Made by a program: the position numbers and the translations under genes. Source: Actinomycetes bacterium (GTDB taxonomy: Bacteria; Actinomycetota; Thermoleophilia; RBG-16-64-13). From it: a DNA stretch of 64,000 bases. Of the stretch, positions 9,370 through 17,164 are shown one piece after another; within the stretch, counting starts at the first letter, position 1, and every line of letters begins with the position of its first letter. The notes under the pieces were generated by a model. The model ran no database searches. It saw nothing but the letters and a program-made list of their open reading frames with translations, and was not told where the DNA came from. The stretch spans positions 62,001-126,000 of the forward strand of contig JAGXFW010000022.1 of assembly GCA_024637035.1 (NCBI GenBank), given 5' to 3'.

Positions 9370-9383
9370 TCTATCTGGATAGA
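9370..9383. promoter_or_regulatory. Palindromic operator candidate between symporter operon and tetR
   Basis: TCTATC-TG-GATAGA is a perfect 14-bp palindrome in the AT-rich divergent region upstream of both the DUF3311/symporter operon and the TetR gene. Its position and form fit a TetR-family operator controlling both directions. Confidence 0.55.
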
Positions 9384-9461
9384 CAACGCGTCCTCTGCTA
9401 ACCTATCAAGCGGAAGGCATGATGCGCAATCCTGTTGAATACTCCCATCGAAGGAGGTTGC

Positions 9462-10130
9462 GTGAGCGGGAGTTCCGACGATCATATCGATATGCCCGCG
9501 GCCCCTCCGCCGCCCTTGCCGCTACCAGCCGACGTACCGCTCACTGCCATGCCGTCCGTGGCTCGCGCCCTCGTGGAAGCGGCGCGCAGGCTGCTTGTGG
9601 CCGGTGGTTTCAGGGCCCTCACTCTGGAGGCGATCGCTCTGGAGGCGGGGGAGAACAAGGCCATGGTGCGCTACTATTTCGGTGATAAGGACGGGCTTCT
9701 CGCCGCCCTGGTGGATTCGTTGATCAGGGATAACCAGGTGGCCGCGAACGCCGAGATGCGCGCTCTCCAACCGGGCCCGAAACGTATCCACGCGTGGGCC
9801 GACGGCCTGCGGCGCGTTGCCGCCGACACCGAGTCGTTCTACGCGTTGTTCAGCCTCGTGCCGCATATCATTGGATCGAAGAGGCTCCGACCTCGCATCG
9901 CCGATCTCTACGAATGGTACCGGGGGCTCAACATCGAGGCGTGCCTTCCGGGTGCAGAAGCCCAAGACCGGCACGCCGCGGGCCTGGGAGCCCTTCTTAC
10001 CGCCGTGGTCGACGGCATCGCGCTTCAGTCGCTGCTCGACCCCGATCGTTTCGACCCGGACGCCGCGTTCCTCGCGCTTGGCGATATGGTCGAGGCGTAC
10101 GTCGAGAAACGACGAGAGGCCTCGAGCTAG
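9462..10130 (+). CDS. TetR-family transcriptional regulator
   Basis: A 222-residue protein with a proline-rich N-terminal stretch (residues about 12-30) and then a TetR helix-turn-helix: ARRLLVAGGFRALTLEAIA followed by the recognition helix NKAMVRYYFGDKDGLL. The C-terminal ligand-binding half is all-helical. GTG at 9462 is preferred because AAGGAGG sits four bases upstream; the frame also runs back to a TTG at 9435. It is divergent from the symporter operon with a palindrome in between, so it probably represses that operon and itself until a ligand binds. Confidence 0.87.
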   Translation: MSGSSDDHIDMPAAPPPPLPLPADVPLTAMPSVARALVEAARRLLVAGGFRALTLEAIALEAGENKAMVRYYFGDKDGLLAALVDSLIRDNQVAANAEMRALQPGPKRIHAWADGLRRVAADTESFYALFSLVPHIIGSKRLRPRIADLYEWYRGLNIEACLPGAEAQDRHAAGLGALLTAVVDGIALQSLLDPDRFDPDAAFLALGDMVEAYVEKRREASS

Positions 10131-10188
10131 GGAGCCCGGGGCCTCTCGGTTTCATCACATGTGGCGTCGTTGGATCGGCTGGCCGAGA

Positions 10189-11925
10189 TCAGGCCGCCGG
10201 AGGTACTCCTTCCGGCCATCCCCGCCGCACGAAGTAGGCGTCGAGGAGGTCGTGGAACTCCTTCTCACCGATCGGCGGCTTGTCGTCCATGCCTTCCGTG
10301 AGGAACCGCTTGGGGATCGAGTCGTCCGCGGCGGTGAGTCCCATGGCGAAGTTCAGGCGCCGGACACGCGTGAGCAGGTCGCCGGCCAACAGCTGGATCG
10401 CCGGCACGTCGACGGGCTCGCCGTTCAGTTCCGATGCCAATACGGCTAGGTCATCCCACGTCATGAAGTCGCGGTAGAAGCGGCACATGATCAGGCAGTC
10501 GTAGAGGAACATGCGGTCTTCGAAATCTACGAACACCTCTACGGTGCCCGCGGCGTCTTTGTCTTTGACCATGCCTGCGAGGATCGGCTTGTAGAACGTG
10601 GACCGCATGTGGCAGGCACCGCGGGGGCTGGTGGCGTACGCGAGCGCCATGCCGCGCAGCGACCGCGGGTCGTAGCCGGCGGGCTCCATGCCCTTGACGT
10701 GGATGGCCTCGTCTTCCAGGCCGAAGGCAGCCGCCGCTCCCCGGATGCCGCGGGAGAGGATGTCGCCGAGCTCGGTGTCTTGGGCGGCGATGTGCCCGAG
10801 CAGTTCTGAGATCGCCGCCGCGTCACCGGGCGCGGGCGCGTCGTCACGTATGCCCTTCGAGGTGGCCCGCATAGCAAGCGAGACCAGGTTCCCGGCGCTC
10901 ATGGTGTCCATGCCCAGCCGGTTGCACTCCTCGTGCAGGTAGAGCACGTCCTCGGCGCTCTCGACCATGCAGAGTCCGCCGAACGAGTAGAGCGTCTCGT
11001 ACTCGGGGCCGTGCACCACGCGCCCCTCGTGGGGTCCACGAAGCACGGTGAGCTTGCGGCGGCAGCGGATGGGGCAGGGCGGGCACGTGCCGTTCTCCAC
11101 CTTGGCCCAGGTGGGGAAGTTCTCGGCCTCGAGGCTCGCTCGGTGCGCCGCGTGCCCAGACTCCCAATAGCCGGTGGGGAATGCGCCGGCCTCGTTCAAC
11201 ACCGCCACCATCATCGGCGTGCCGAACGAGCGATACGCGTGGGCGGCGGGGGAGTCGGTGGCGAGCTTGGAGACGGCCTTCTTCACCTCTTGGAAGGCGT
11301 CGCCGGGCTCGGCGCGACGAGGTCCTAGCGAGGTGACGGTGATCGCCTTCAGGTTCTTGCTGCCGAAGACCGCCCCGAGACCGCCGCGACCCAACGCGTG
11401 ATCTCGATCCAGATGCACGGAAGCCAGCACCGAGAGCGTCTCGCCCGTCTGTCCGATCACCATGGTCGACGTGCGCTTGTCCGCCGACTGGCGGAGGGTG
11501 TCTTCCGCTTCGAACACGTCGAGGCCCCAGAGGTCATCAGCGGGGAAGATAGTTGCTCCGCTGTCGTCCACGTGCACGCGCACTGGGTTTGTGGAGGCAC
11601 CGCGCACCACGACCGCATCCCAGCCGGTCTCCTGCAGAGTGCGCGCCATGGTGCCGCCGGAATAGGTCTCGAGGAAGGCACCGGTCATCGGGCTCTTGGT
11701 GAAGGCCCCGAAGCGGTTCGAGCCCGAGAAGCCGTAGGCTGCGACCTTGCTGGGCGTGAACACGATGACGTTGCCGGGGGCCAGCGGGTCGACGGTCGGG
11801 TCGAGGTATCGCTCCAGCAAGTCGACGCCCAGCGCCTTGCCTCCGAAACCGGCGAGTCCCTGCACGTCGAGGTCCTCCGGCGTGGCCACCCCGGAGGAGA
11901 GGTCGACGGTCAGTGTTCGAGTCAT
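10189..11925 (-). CDS. Aldehyde:ferredoxin oxidoreductase, tungsten-pterin type (copy 1)
   Basis: A 578-residue AOR-family enzyme. It shows the 4Fe-4S ligands C-x2-C-x3-C (CPPCPIRC) plus a later Cys (near LYDCLIMC), and the pterin/tungsten-binding run DPRSLRGMALAYATSPRGACH. AORs oxidise aldehydes to carboxylic acids and reduce ferredoxin; they are oxygen-sensitive cytosolic enzymes. The usual DPRG is DPRS here. It overlaps the second AOR gene upstream by ATGA and ends a four-gene minus-strand operon with agmatinase and an aminotransferase, suggesting amino-aldehyde or succinate-semialdehyde substrates. The two AORs differ strongly in sequence, so they are not a recent duplication. Confidence 0.88.
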   Translation of the reverse strand: MTRTLTVDLSSGVATPEDLDVQGLAGFGGKALGVDLLERYLDPTVDPLAPGNVIVFTPSKVAAYGFSGSNRFGAFTKSPMTGAFLETYSGGTMARTLQETGWDAVVVRGASTNPVRVHVDDSGATIFPADDLWGLDVFEAEDTLRQSADKRTSTMVIGQTGETLSVLASVHLDRDHALGRGGLGAVFGSKNLKAITVTSLGPRRAEPGDAFQEVKKAVSKLATDSPAAHAYRSFGTPMMVAVLNEAGAFPTGYWESGHAAHRASLEAENFPTWAKVENGTCPPCPIRCRRKLTVLRGPHEGRVVHGPEYETLYSFGGLCMVESAEDVLYLHEECNRLGMDTMSAGNLVSLAMRATSKGIRDDAPAPGDAAAISELLGHIAAQDTELGDILSRGIRGAAAAFGLEDEAIHVKGMEPAGYDPRSLRGMALAYATSPRGACHMRSTFYKPILAGMVKDKDAAGTVEVFVDFEDRMFLYDCLIMCRFYRDFMTWDDLAVLASELNGEPVDVPAIQLLAGDLLTRVRRLNFAMGLTAADDSIPKRFLTEGMDDKPPIGEKEFHDLLDAYFVRRGWPEGVPPAA

Positions 11926-13715
11926 GCGTAGTCTCCGAGTCTGAGTTCCGCGATCAGTTCAGCGGTGGGCCTGCCCGCTGCATCCCATCCGCGACGCTCG
12001 TAGTAGTCTTTCTTCATGGCCTCGAAGACTTCGGGGGCCAAGGCCTTGCCGGAGTCCTCCAGAGGATTCTGAAGGGCGGCAGGCATGTAGTCGTCGTCGG
12101 CGGTCCAGCCCTGCTTGAGGTTGAAAAGCCTCACGAGGTTCCAGACCCTCCGGCCGAGTGCGCTGTAGTCCTCCTGAGACATGTCGATGCCGACCGCCTT
12201 CAGCATGGTCGAAGCGTCCTCTGCTCCGTAGCCGATGAAGTCGCAGCCCACGAGGCTCCATTCGGCGCAGTTCTCGTCCTGCTCACCGATGATGAACTCT
12301 GCCTTGCCTTCCGGCCCGAAGGGATCGGCATTCTCGTCATCCGACAAGGCATCGTTGGCGATCGGCCACGAGCGCATGTGGCACGCTCCCCGGTCGGAGG
12401 TGGCGTACGCCAGAGCCATGCCTACCGAGCCGCGCGGATCGTATGCGGGGAACTCCAAACCCTTGATCTCGAAGACCGGCACCTTCGAGTCGTCGACGCC
12501 CCAGGCCTTCGCTGCCGCCCGGATGCCGTCGGCGAGCACCGCTCCGATGCCGCGGCGGTAGGCGATATCCTCGGTGAGCTTCGCCTGGCCCTGTGAATCG
12601 CCGAAGCGGATGGGATCGTCGATGTAGCCGTTCGCCGCGGCGTCCATGGCGAAGGCCACAGCTGCACCCACGGAGATGGTGTCGAGGCCGAGGTGGTCGC
12701 ACAACTCCGCGAACTTCACGATGTTGGAGAAATCGCCGTTGCCCGTGTTCGAGGCGCCGAGCCCGATGGTCTCGTACTCGAGCTTGTCGGCTTCGGCCCC
12801 CGGGAACGCGCCCTCGCTCGCCTTCACGTGCGGGCCGCAGTTCACGGGGCAGTTGAAGCAGCCGTCGCGGGAGACCAGGTTCTCCACCACCGGTTCGTGC
12901 CCGATCAAGGCCGTCGCGTCCTCGAAGGAACCCGAGTGCCAGTTGCGGGTGGGGAGCACGTTGACGCCGTTCGTCCAGTCGACGATCGCGGTGGTGCCTG
13001 CGTCGGCGAGCCAGGAGGAAGCGGAGTCGGGTGCCATGATCTTTGCTGACATCGTCTTGCGGATTGCCTTACCACTATCGTCGAGCCGCGGGCCTTTGCC
13101 GCCGGCGACGGCGATGGCCTTGAGGTTCTTCGAACCCATGACGGCACCCGCCCCGCCCCTGCCGTTGAAGCCGGAACGGCCGCTCTTGGTGCTGCCGACG
13201 TTGTTGCCGATGGCCGCCGAGAAGACGGTGTTCTCGCCGGCCGGTCCGATGGCGGCGACGCGGTAGTCCGCGAATGTGGGATCGTCGTCGACCTCGGCGA
13301 TGCCCTTGCCGGCCAGATGTGTGGCGTCTTTGATGGCGGCACCGTCGGGGGTGATCTCAAGATACGAGAGCCTATCGGCCTTGCCTGTGATGATGACGCC
13401 GAGCAGGTCGGCCTTGCGGAGTTCCCACGCGAGGAAGCCCCCGGCGTACGTGTCGAGGAATCCGCCGGTGGCGGGGCTCTTGGTCACCACGGCGTGCCTG
13501 CATGTGCCGGGGAAGAGGCCGGAAACCGGGCCCGTGATGAAGATGAGCATGTTCTCCGGGCCGAGTGGGTCGGTATCGGCGGGAAGTTCGGTCGCCAGGT
13601 AGTGGGCTCCGAGGCCCTTGCCGCCAAGGAACTGCTGGATGAGCGCGGTCGGTACGTCTTCTCGAACCGCCGTGCCGGCCGTAAGGTCTACTCGTAGGAT
13701 CTGATACTGCTCCAT
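11922..13715 (-). CDS. Aldehyde:ferredoxin oxidoreductase, tungsten-pterin type (copy 2)
   Basis: A 597-residue AOR-family enzyme with the N-terminal hallmark ILRVDLTAGT and FLGGKGLGAHYL, Fe-S ligands CFNCPVNC plus a C-terminal Cys (WSLVGC), and the pterin motif DPRGSVGMALAYATSDRGACH. AAGGAGGAAG precedes the ATG. Compared with copy 1 it keeps the canonical DPRG motif. It follows the gabT-type gene by about 50 bases and overlaps copy 1 by 4 nt, so the pair is co-translated. Two AORs in one operon could handle two successive aldehydes (4-aminobutanal and succinate semialdehyde) or form a heteromeric enzyme; both readings are inference. Confidence 0.9.
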   Translation of the reverse strand: MEQYQILRVDLTAGTAVREDVPTALIQQFLGGKGLGAHYLATELPADTDPLGPENMLIFITGPVSGLFPGTCRHAVVTKSPATGGFLDTYAGGFLAWELRKADLLGVIITGKADRLSYLEITPDGAAIKDATHLAGKGIAEVDDDPTFADYRVAAIGPAGENTVFSAAIGNNVGSTKSGRSGFNGRGGAGAVMGSKNLKAIAVAGGKGPRLDDSGKAIRKTMSAKIMAPDSASSWLADAGTTAIVDWTNGVNVLPTRNWHSGSFEDATALIGHEPVVENLVSRDGCFNCPVNCGPHVKASEGAFPGAEADKLEYETIGLGASNTGNGDFSNIVKFAELCDHLGLDTISVGAAVAFAMDAAANGYIDDPIRFGDSQGQAKLTEDIAYRRGIGAVLADGIRAAAKAWGVDDSKVPVFEIKGLEFPAYDPRGSVGMALAYATSDRGACHMRSWPIANDALSDDENADPFGPEGKAEFIIGEQDENCAEWSLVGCDFIGYGAEDASTMLKAVGIDMSQEDYSALGRRVWNLVRLFNLKQGWTADDDYMPAALQNPLEDSGKALAPEVFEAMKKDYYERRGWDAAGRPTAELIAELRLGDYA

Positions 13716-13763
13716 GCTGCTTCCTCCTTGTTCTTCTGTTCGACTTCGAGACGAGGCTCTGAC

Positions 13764-15077
13764 CTAGGCCAATCCGGCCTCAGCAGCCACCTCGCGCAGC
13801 GACGTGGCAATGATATCGAGACCGCGGTCCAGTGTGGCATCGTCGATGACCAGCGGCATGAGAGGCCTGATGACGTTCCCGTAGGTGCCCGCCGATATCA
13901 TCACGAGCCCCTTCTCGATGACCCGGCCTACCAGGGCCTTGGTCAAGTCGGTGGCCGGCGTCTTCGTCGCGCGGTCGGTGACGAGTTCCATGGCGACCAT
14001 CGCTCCGAGGCCGCGGACGTCACCCACCACTTCGAGATCGTCGCTCAACGCGTGGAAGGCTGCCGTGACGCGCTCGCCGATGACTCGGGCGCGCGCGATC
14101 AGACCTTCATCCTCCATGATGTCGAAGACGGCGAGCGAAGCGCGACAGGCGCCGGGGTTGCCGCCGTACGTGCCTCCCAGACCGCCGGCGTGCGGCGCAT
14201 CCATGATCTCGGCGCGCCCGGTCACTGCCGAGAGGGGATAGCCGGCCGCCATCGACTTGGCAGCGGTCAACAGGTCGGGAGCGACGCCCCAGTTCTCGAT
14301 AGCGAAGAACTTGCCGGTTCGGCCGAAGCCTGACTGCACCTCGTCGGCGATGAAGAGGATGCCGTTCTCTTCGCAGATGGACTTGATCTTGGGGAAGTAC
14401 TCGGGCGGCGGGACCACGAAGCCGCCTTCACCCAAGACGGGCTCGGCGATGACCGCGGCGACTTCTTCGCCGCCCACGTAGTTCTTGAAGGCGTCGGAGA
14501 GAAGGTCGGCGCAGGCGACGCCGCAGCCCGGGTATTCGAGGGCGAGAGGGCAACGGTAGCAGTATGCGAAGGGCAGGCGGTACACCTCAGGGGCGAACGG
14601 TCCGAAGCCCTTCTTGTAGGGCATGGTCTTCGAGGTGAGCGACATGCCCATGAGGGTCCGCCCGTGGAAGGCGTCCTCGAAGGCGATCACCGCATCGCGG
14701 CCGGTGGCGTAACGGGCGATCTTCACGGCGTTCTCGACCGCCTCGGCGCCGGAGTTCAGGAGTAGGGTCTTCTTCGCGAAATCACCGGGCGCCGCCGCAT
14801 TCATCTTCCGTGCGACTTCGATGTACGACTCGTACATCACGATATGGAAGCAGGTGTGGGAGAAGAGCGCGGCTTGATCCTGAACCGCCGCCACCACGCT
14901 CGGGTGACAGTGGCCTACTCCCATCACGCCGATGCCGGCGGCGAAGTCGATGTAGTCGTTGCCCTCTACGTCCGTGATCGTCGAGCCCTTCGCGCTCGCC
15001 GCGAACAACTCGGTCACGTTGAAGGGGCCGCGAGGCACGTTGGCGTCGCGGGCCTGCTTGAGCTCCTTGTTGGTCAT
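13764..15077 (-). CDS. gabT: 4-aminobutyrate/diamine aminotransferase (class III, GabT-like)
   Basis: A 437-residue class III PLP aminotransferase. Visible motifs are LLLNSGAEAVENAVK (phosphate pocket), FEDAFHGRTL, the cofactor Asp in FIADEVQSGFGRTGKFF, and the Schiff-base Lys in LTAAKSMAAGYPLSAV. The length and motifs fit GABA aminotransferase; putrescine aminotransferase is a close relative. AGGAGAGAG precedes the ATG. It lies between agmatinase and two AOR genes, so it probably removes an amino group from putrescine or GABA to give an aldehyde that the AORs oxidise. A Cys-rich insertion (YCYRCPLALEYPGCGVAC) near residue 173 is notable and also occurs in some bacterial GabT proteins. Confidence 0.87.
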   Translation of the reverse strand: MTNKELKQARDANVPRGPFNVTELFAASAKGSTITDVEGNDYIDFAAGIGVMGVGHCHPSVVAAVQDQAALFSHTCFHIVMYESYIEVARKMNAAAPGDFAKKTLLLNSGAEAVENAVKIARYATGRDAVIAFEDAFHGRTLMGMSLTSKTMPYKKGFGPFAPEVYRLPFAYCYRCPLALEYPGCGVACADLLSDAFKNYVGGEEVAAVIAEPVLGEGGFVVPPPEYFPKIKSICEENGILFIADEVQSGFGRTGKFFAIENWGVAPDLLTAAKSMAAGYPLSAVTGRAEIMDAPHAGGLGGTYGGNPGACRASLAVFDIMEDEGLIARARVIGERVTAAFHALSDDLEVVGDVRGLGAMVAMELVTDRATKTPATDLTKALVGRVIEKGLVMISAGTYGNVIRPLMPLVIDDATLDRGLDIIATSLREVAAEAGLA

Positions 15078-15165
15078 CGTGCTCTCTCCTGTCTTCCGAG
15101 TGGCCTCTCGTGTTCTGGGTATCTCTTGTCTTCCGGGTGTCTCTTGTCGTGCCCGTTCGTCGGGT

Positions 15166-16146
15166 TCATCGCCCTCTCGTCCCCTGGCTCCACGCGGCGT
15201 CCATCGTGTCGAGGAGCAGTCGTGCAGCGAGGGTCGAAGTGAGTTGTGCGTGGTCGTACTGCGGGCTCACCTCCACGAGGTCTATGCCCTGCACGCGGCC
15301 GTGCGCGGCCACTGCGCGGATCAGTTCGCGCCCCTCGACGTAGCTCAGGCCCCCGGGTTCCGGAGTGCCCGTGCCGGGCGCCGCCGAGGGGTCGAAGACG
15401 TCGATATCGATCGAGAGATAGAGGGGAGCGCCGGCCGGGATGGTCTCCAGCACGGCGGCGATACCCTCGTCTCGGAATCGCGAGCATGTGATCACGTTCA
15501 CGCCGAGTGAGCGCGCCTCCTCCCAGTCGGCCAAGCCGCTGTTCAGCCCGCGGATCCCAACCTGGGTCACGCCCGTCACCAACTCCCCCTCCACTGCGAG
15601 GCGGATCGGAGTGCCGTGGGCGTGACGGGGCAGGTAGGAGTCGAAGTCCATGTGGGTGTCGAGATGCACCAGATATGGTTTCGGCACGGGTCCACCGGCG
15701 AATGCCTGCAGTATCGAGGCCGTGACCGAATGATCGCCCCCCAAGCACACCGGCGTCGCGCCGGCCTCCAAGATCGCACGCACTGCGCCGGTCATCGCCG
15801 CGCGCGCCGAGTCGCTGTCGCTCGGATCGATCGGCACGTCACCGAAATCGGCTACCCGCGCGCCCACGAGGATCGCACGGCCGAGTTCGACGTCGAAGAG
15901 TTCGACCCCGCCCTCATACGAGTAGAGCGTGGAGGCGTCGCGGATCGCCCGCGGCCCGAAACGAGCGCCCGGACGGTTCGAGGTGCCTTCGTCGTAGGGG
16001 ATGCCGAGGATCGCGAAGTCGAGTTCTGACAGCGAAGCCAGTGTGGTCACCGGGAGTTTGAGGAAGGTGGCGATGCCCACATAGGGCATCGAGCCCGGAT
16101 GGCCGGGAAGTACGGTGGGTCCCCCGTTTGCTGGCGGTTCGCTCAT
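15166..16146 (-). CDS. speB: Agmatinase / ureohydrolase-family enzyme
   Basis: A 326-residue arginase/agmatinase-fold enzyme. The binuclear manganese ligands are visible as GGDHS, DTHMDFD and SIDIDVFDP. The DTH form in place of the usual DAH occurs in some agmatinase and guanidinobutyrase relatives, so the guanidino substrate is not certain. The reaction would be agmatine + water to putrescine + urea. GGGGGAAG precedes the ATG. It is the first gene of the minus-strand operon with the aminotransferase and two AORs, separated from gabT by 88 bases of pyrimidine-rich, imperfectly repetitive DNA. The promoter should lie in the gap beyond 16146. Confidence 0.86.
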   Translation of the reverse strand: MSEPPANGGPTVLPGHPGSMPYVGIATFLKLPVTTLASLSELDFAILGIPYDEGTSNRPGARFGPRAIRDASTLYSYEGGVELFDVELGRAILVGARVADFGDVPIDPSDSDSARAAMTGAVRAILEAGATPVCLGGDHSVTASILQAFAGGPVPKPYLVHLDTHMDFDSYLPRHAHGTPIRLAVEGELVTGVTQVGIRGLNSGLADWEEARSLGVNVITCSRFRDEGIAAVLETIPAGAPLYLSIDIDVFDPSAAPGTGTPEPGGLSYVEGRELIRAVAAHGRVQGIDLVEVSPQYDHAQLTSTLAARLLLDTMDAAWSQGTRGR

Positions 16147-16166
16147 GTCGGTATCTTCCCCCTAGG

Positions 16167-16334
16167 AGGCTGTTGAAGATCGAAGCCTTGGCCGCCAGAA
16201 CGCACTGGACGGCGCGATGCGGCGTCCTCGGTCGCGCACGTAGCGCTGCTACGTGCGCTCCCCGCTCCCTCTCGTCCTTGCCTCACGCGTGCCCATCGCG
16301 CCCTGGCGGCGAAGCGTCCATTCTTCAACAGCCT
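16167..16334. repeat. 168-bp palindromic element (MITE- or REP-like)
   Basis: The ends are perfect 13-bp inverted repeats (AGGCTGTTGAAGA at 16167 and its complement at 16322). Inside, further arms pair in nested order (GGCGCGATG with CATCGCGCC; a perfect 11-bp stem 16234-16244/16248-16258 at the centre), so the whole element could fold into one long cruciform or RNA hairpin. No transposase is encoded. It lies directly upstream of speB, so it might also affect that promoter. The surrounding gene-free stretch 16147-16497 holds this element and the tandem repeat beside it, nothing else recognisable. Confidence 0.75.
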
Positions 16335-16350
16335 GCTCGAGTGGCATACG

Positions 16351-16390
16351 TCTCCAGCTGTGCACGGAGGTCTCCAGCTGTGCACGGAGA
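16351..16390. repeat. 20-bp tandem duplication
   Basis: TCTCCAGCTGTGCACGGAG(G/A) occurs twice in direct tandem. Each copy is nearly self-complementary at its ends (TCTCC/GGAGA) and contains CAGCTG and GTGCAC. Confidence 0.8.
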
Positions 16391-16497
16391 CATGACCACG
16401 GTATCAAGAAGAGACCGGCTGTTCGGTTGTTGGAATGCACTCGTTTGCGGGCGGGCGCTATGCTTCGCCACATCGGTTGTGCCGGAGTCGGGGCGGT

Positions 16498-16911
16498 CTA
16501 CCCCGGTGTGCCCGTGGAGGGCCCGAGAATCCGTTTGATCTCGTTCAGCAGCATGTCCCGGTCGAAAGGCTTCTGGAGGAACCCGGCGGCGCCCGCCTCC
16601 ATGATGATGGTGGCCTGTCGGTCCACCCGGTATCCGGAACAGAGGACCACCCGCACCGTTGGATCGATCTCGCGAAGCAGCTCGAAGGTGTGAAACCCGC
16701 TCACGTCCGGCATGATCATGTCGAGGAGGACAAGATCGAAGCCGAGAGTGTCGGAGGTGAACGCATCGACGGCTTCCTTGCCGCCTTCGGCTTCTACCGT
16801 GGCGAAACCCATGGCAGCCAACCAGCGGACATAGAGTCGCCGTATCGGCGCCTCGTCGTCGACCACGAGCACGCGGCCTTTCAGGACCCCTGCGTCGACT
16901 TCGGCGCTCAT
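16498..16911 (-). CDS. Stand-alone response regulator receiver protein
   Basis: A receiver (CheY-like) domain with no output domain, about 137 residues. Key positions are visible: acidic pair in VLVVDDEAPIRR, phosphoacceptor Asp in VLLDMIMPDVSG, Ser in the Thr/Ser switch position (VVLCSGY), and Lys in FLQKPFD. No histidine kinase is nearby, so the partner is unknown. The ATG at 16911 is used; the frame extends to a GTG at 16989, but a TATACT box at 16994-16999 (complement) would place the transcript start there. The gene is isolated between the palindromic element and the ilv genes. Confidence 0.8.
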   Translation of the reverse strand: MSAEVDAGVLKGRVLVVDDEAPIRRLYVRWLAAMGFATVEAEGGKEAVDAFTSDTLGFDLVLLDMIMPDVSGFHTFELLREIDPTVRVVLCSGYRVDRQATIIMEAGAAGFLQKPFDRDMLLNEIKRILGPSTGTPG

Positions 16912-17070
16912 GGGCGGCACCCAGCATTCAGGGGGGTCTGTGTCAGACCTCGTCCACGCACGTTCGTTTGAGACTGTGGTTTCATTCACACAGAGTATAT
17001 CGCTCTTCGGGGCCGGTGTTCCGCGTGGGGACGAAAGGCAATGCGGACTTCCGACCTTGTTGGCTTCGGT

Positions 17071-17131
17071 GAGTTTCTAGTAAACTCCAGGCCCGTCTTC
17101 GGGTGGTTTCCGCACGGGCCGGGATTCCCGG
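17071..17131 (+). promoter_or_regulatory. Structured leader upstream of ilvD
   Basis: Three hairpins occur in a row: GAGTTT/AAACTC (17071-17087), GGCCCGT/ACGGGCC (17090-17120, 17-base loop) and CCGGG/CCCGG (17119-17131). The second and third share bases 17119-17120 and so exclude each other, as in attenuators. No branched-chain-rich leader peptide is visible. Confidence 0.4.
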
Positions 17132-17164
17132 AATGGCACGGTCGTCGAGAGTTCGGAGAGAATG

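Noticed and set aside
7490-9382. Long plus-strand ORF (630 codons) opposite the sodium symporter
   Set aside because: Composition is dominated by His/Asp/Glu/Gly from antisense GC-rich codons, no known motif, and the minus strand has a clear transporter.
16167-16334. Insertion sequence
   Set aside because: Inverted repeats are present but there is no transposase or coding frame of suitable size.
17101-17113. T-box-like GGGTGG...CCGC before ilvD
   Set aside because: The spacing and following bases do not match the T-box core, and no specifier stem was found; kept only as a remark.
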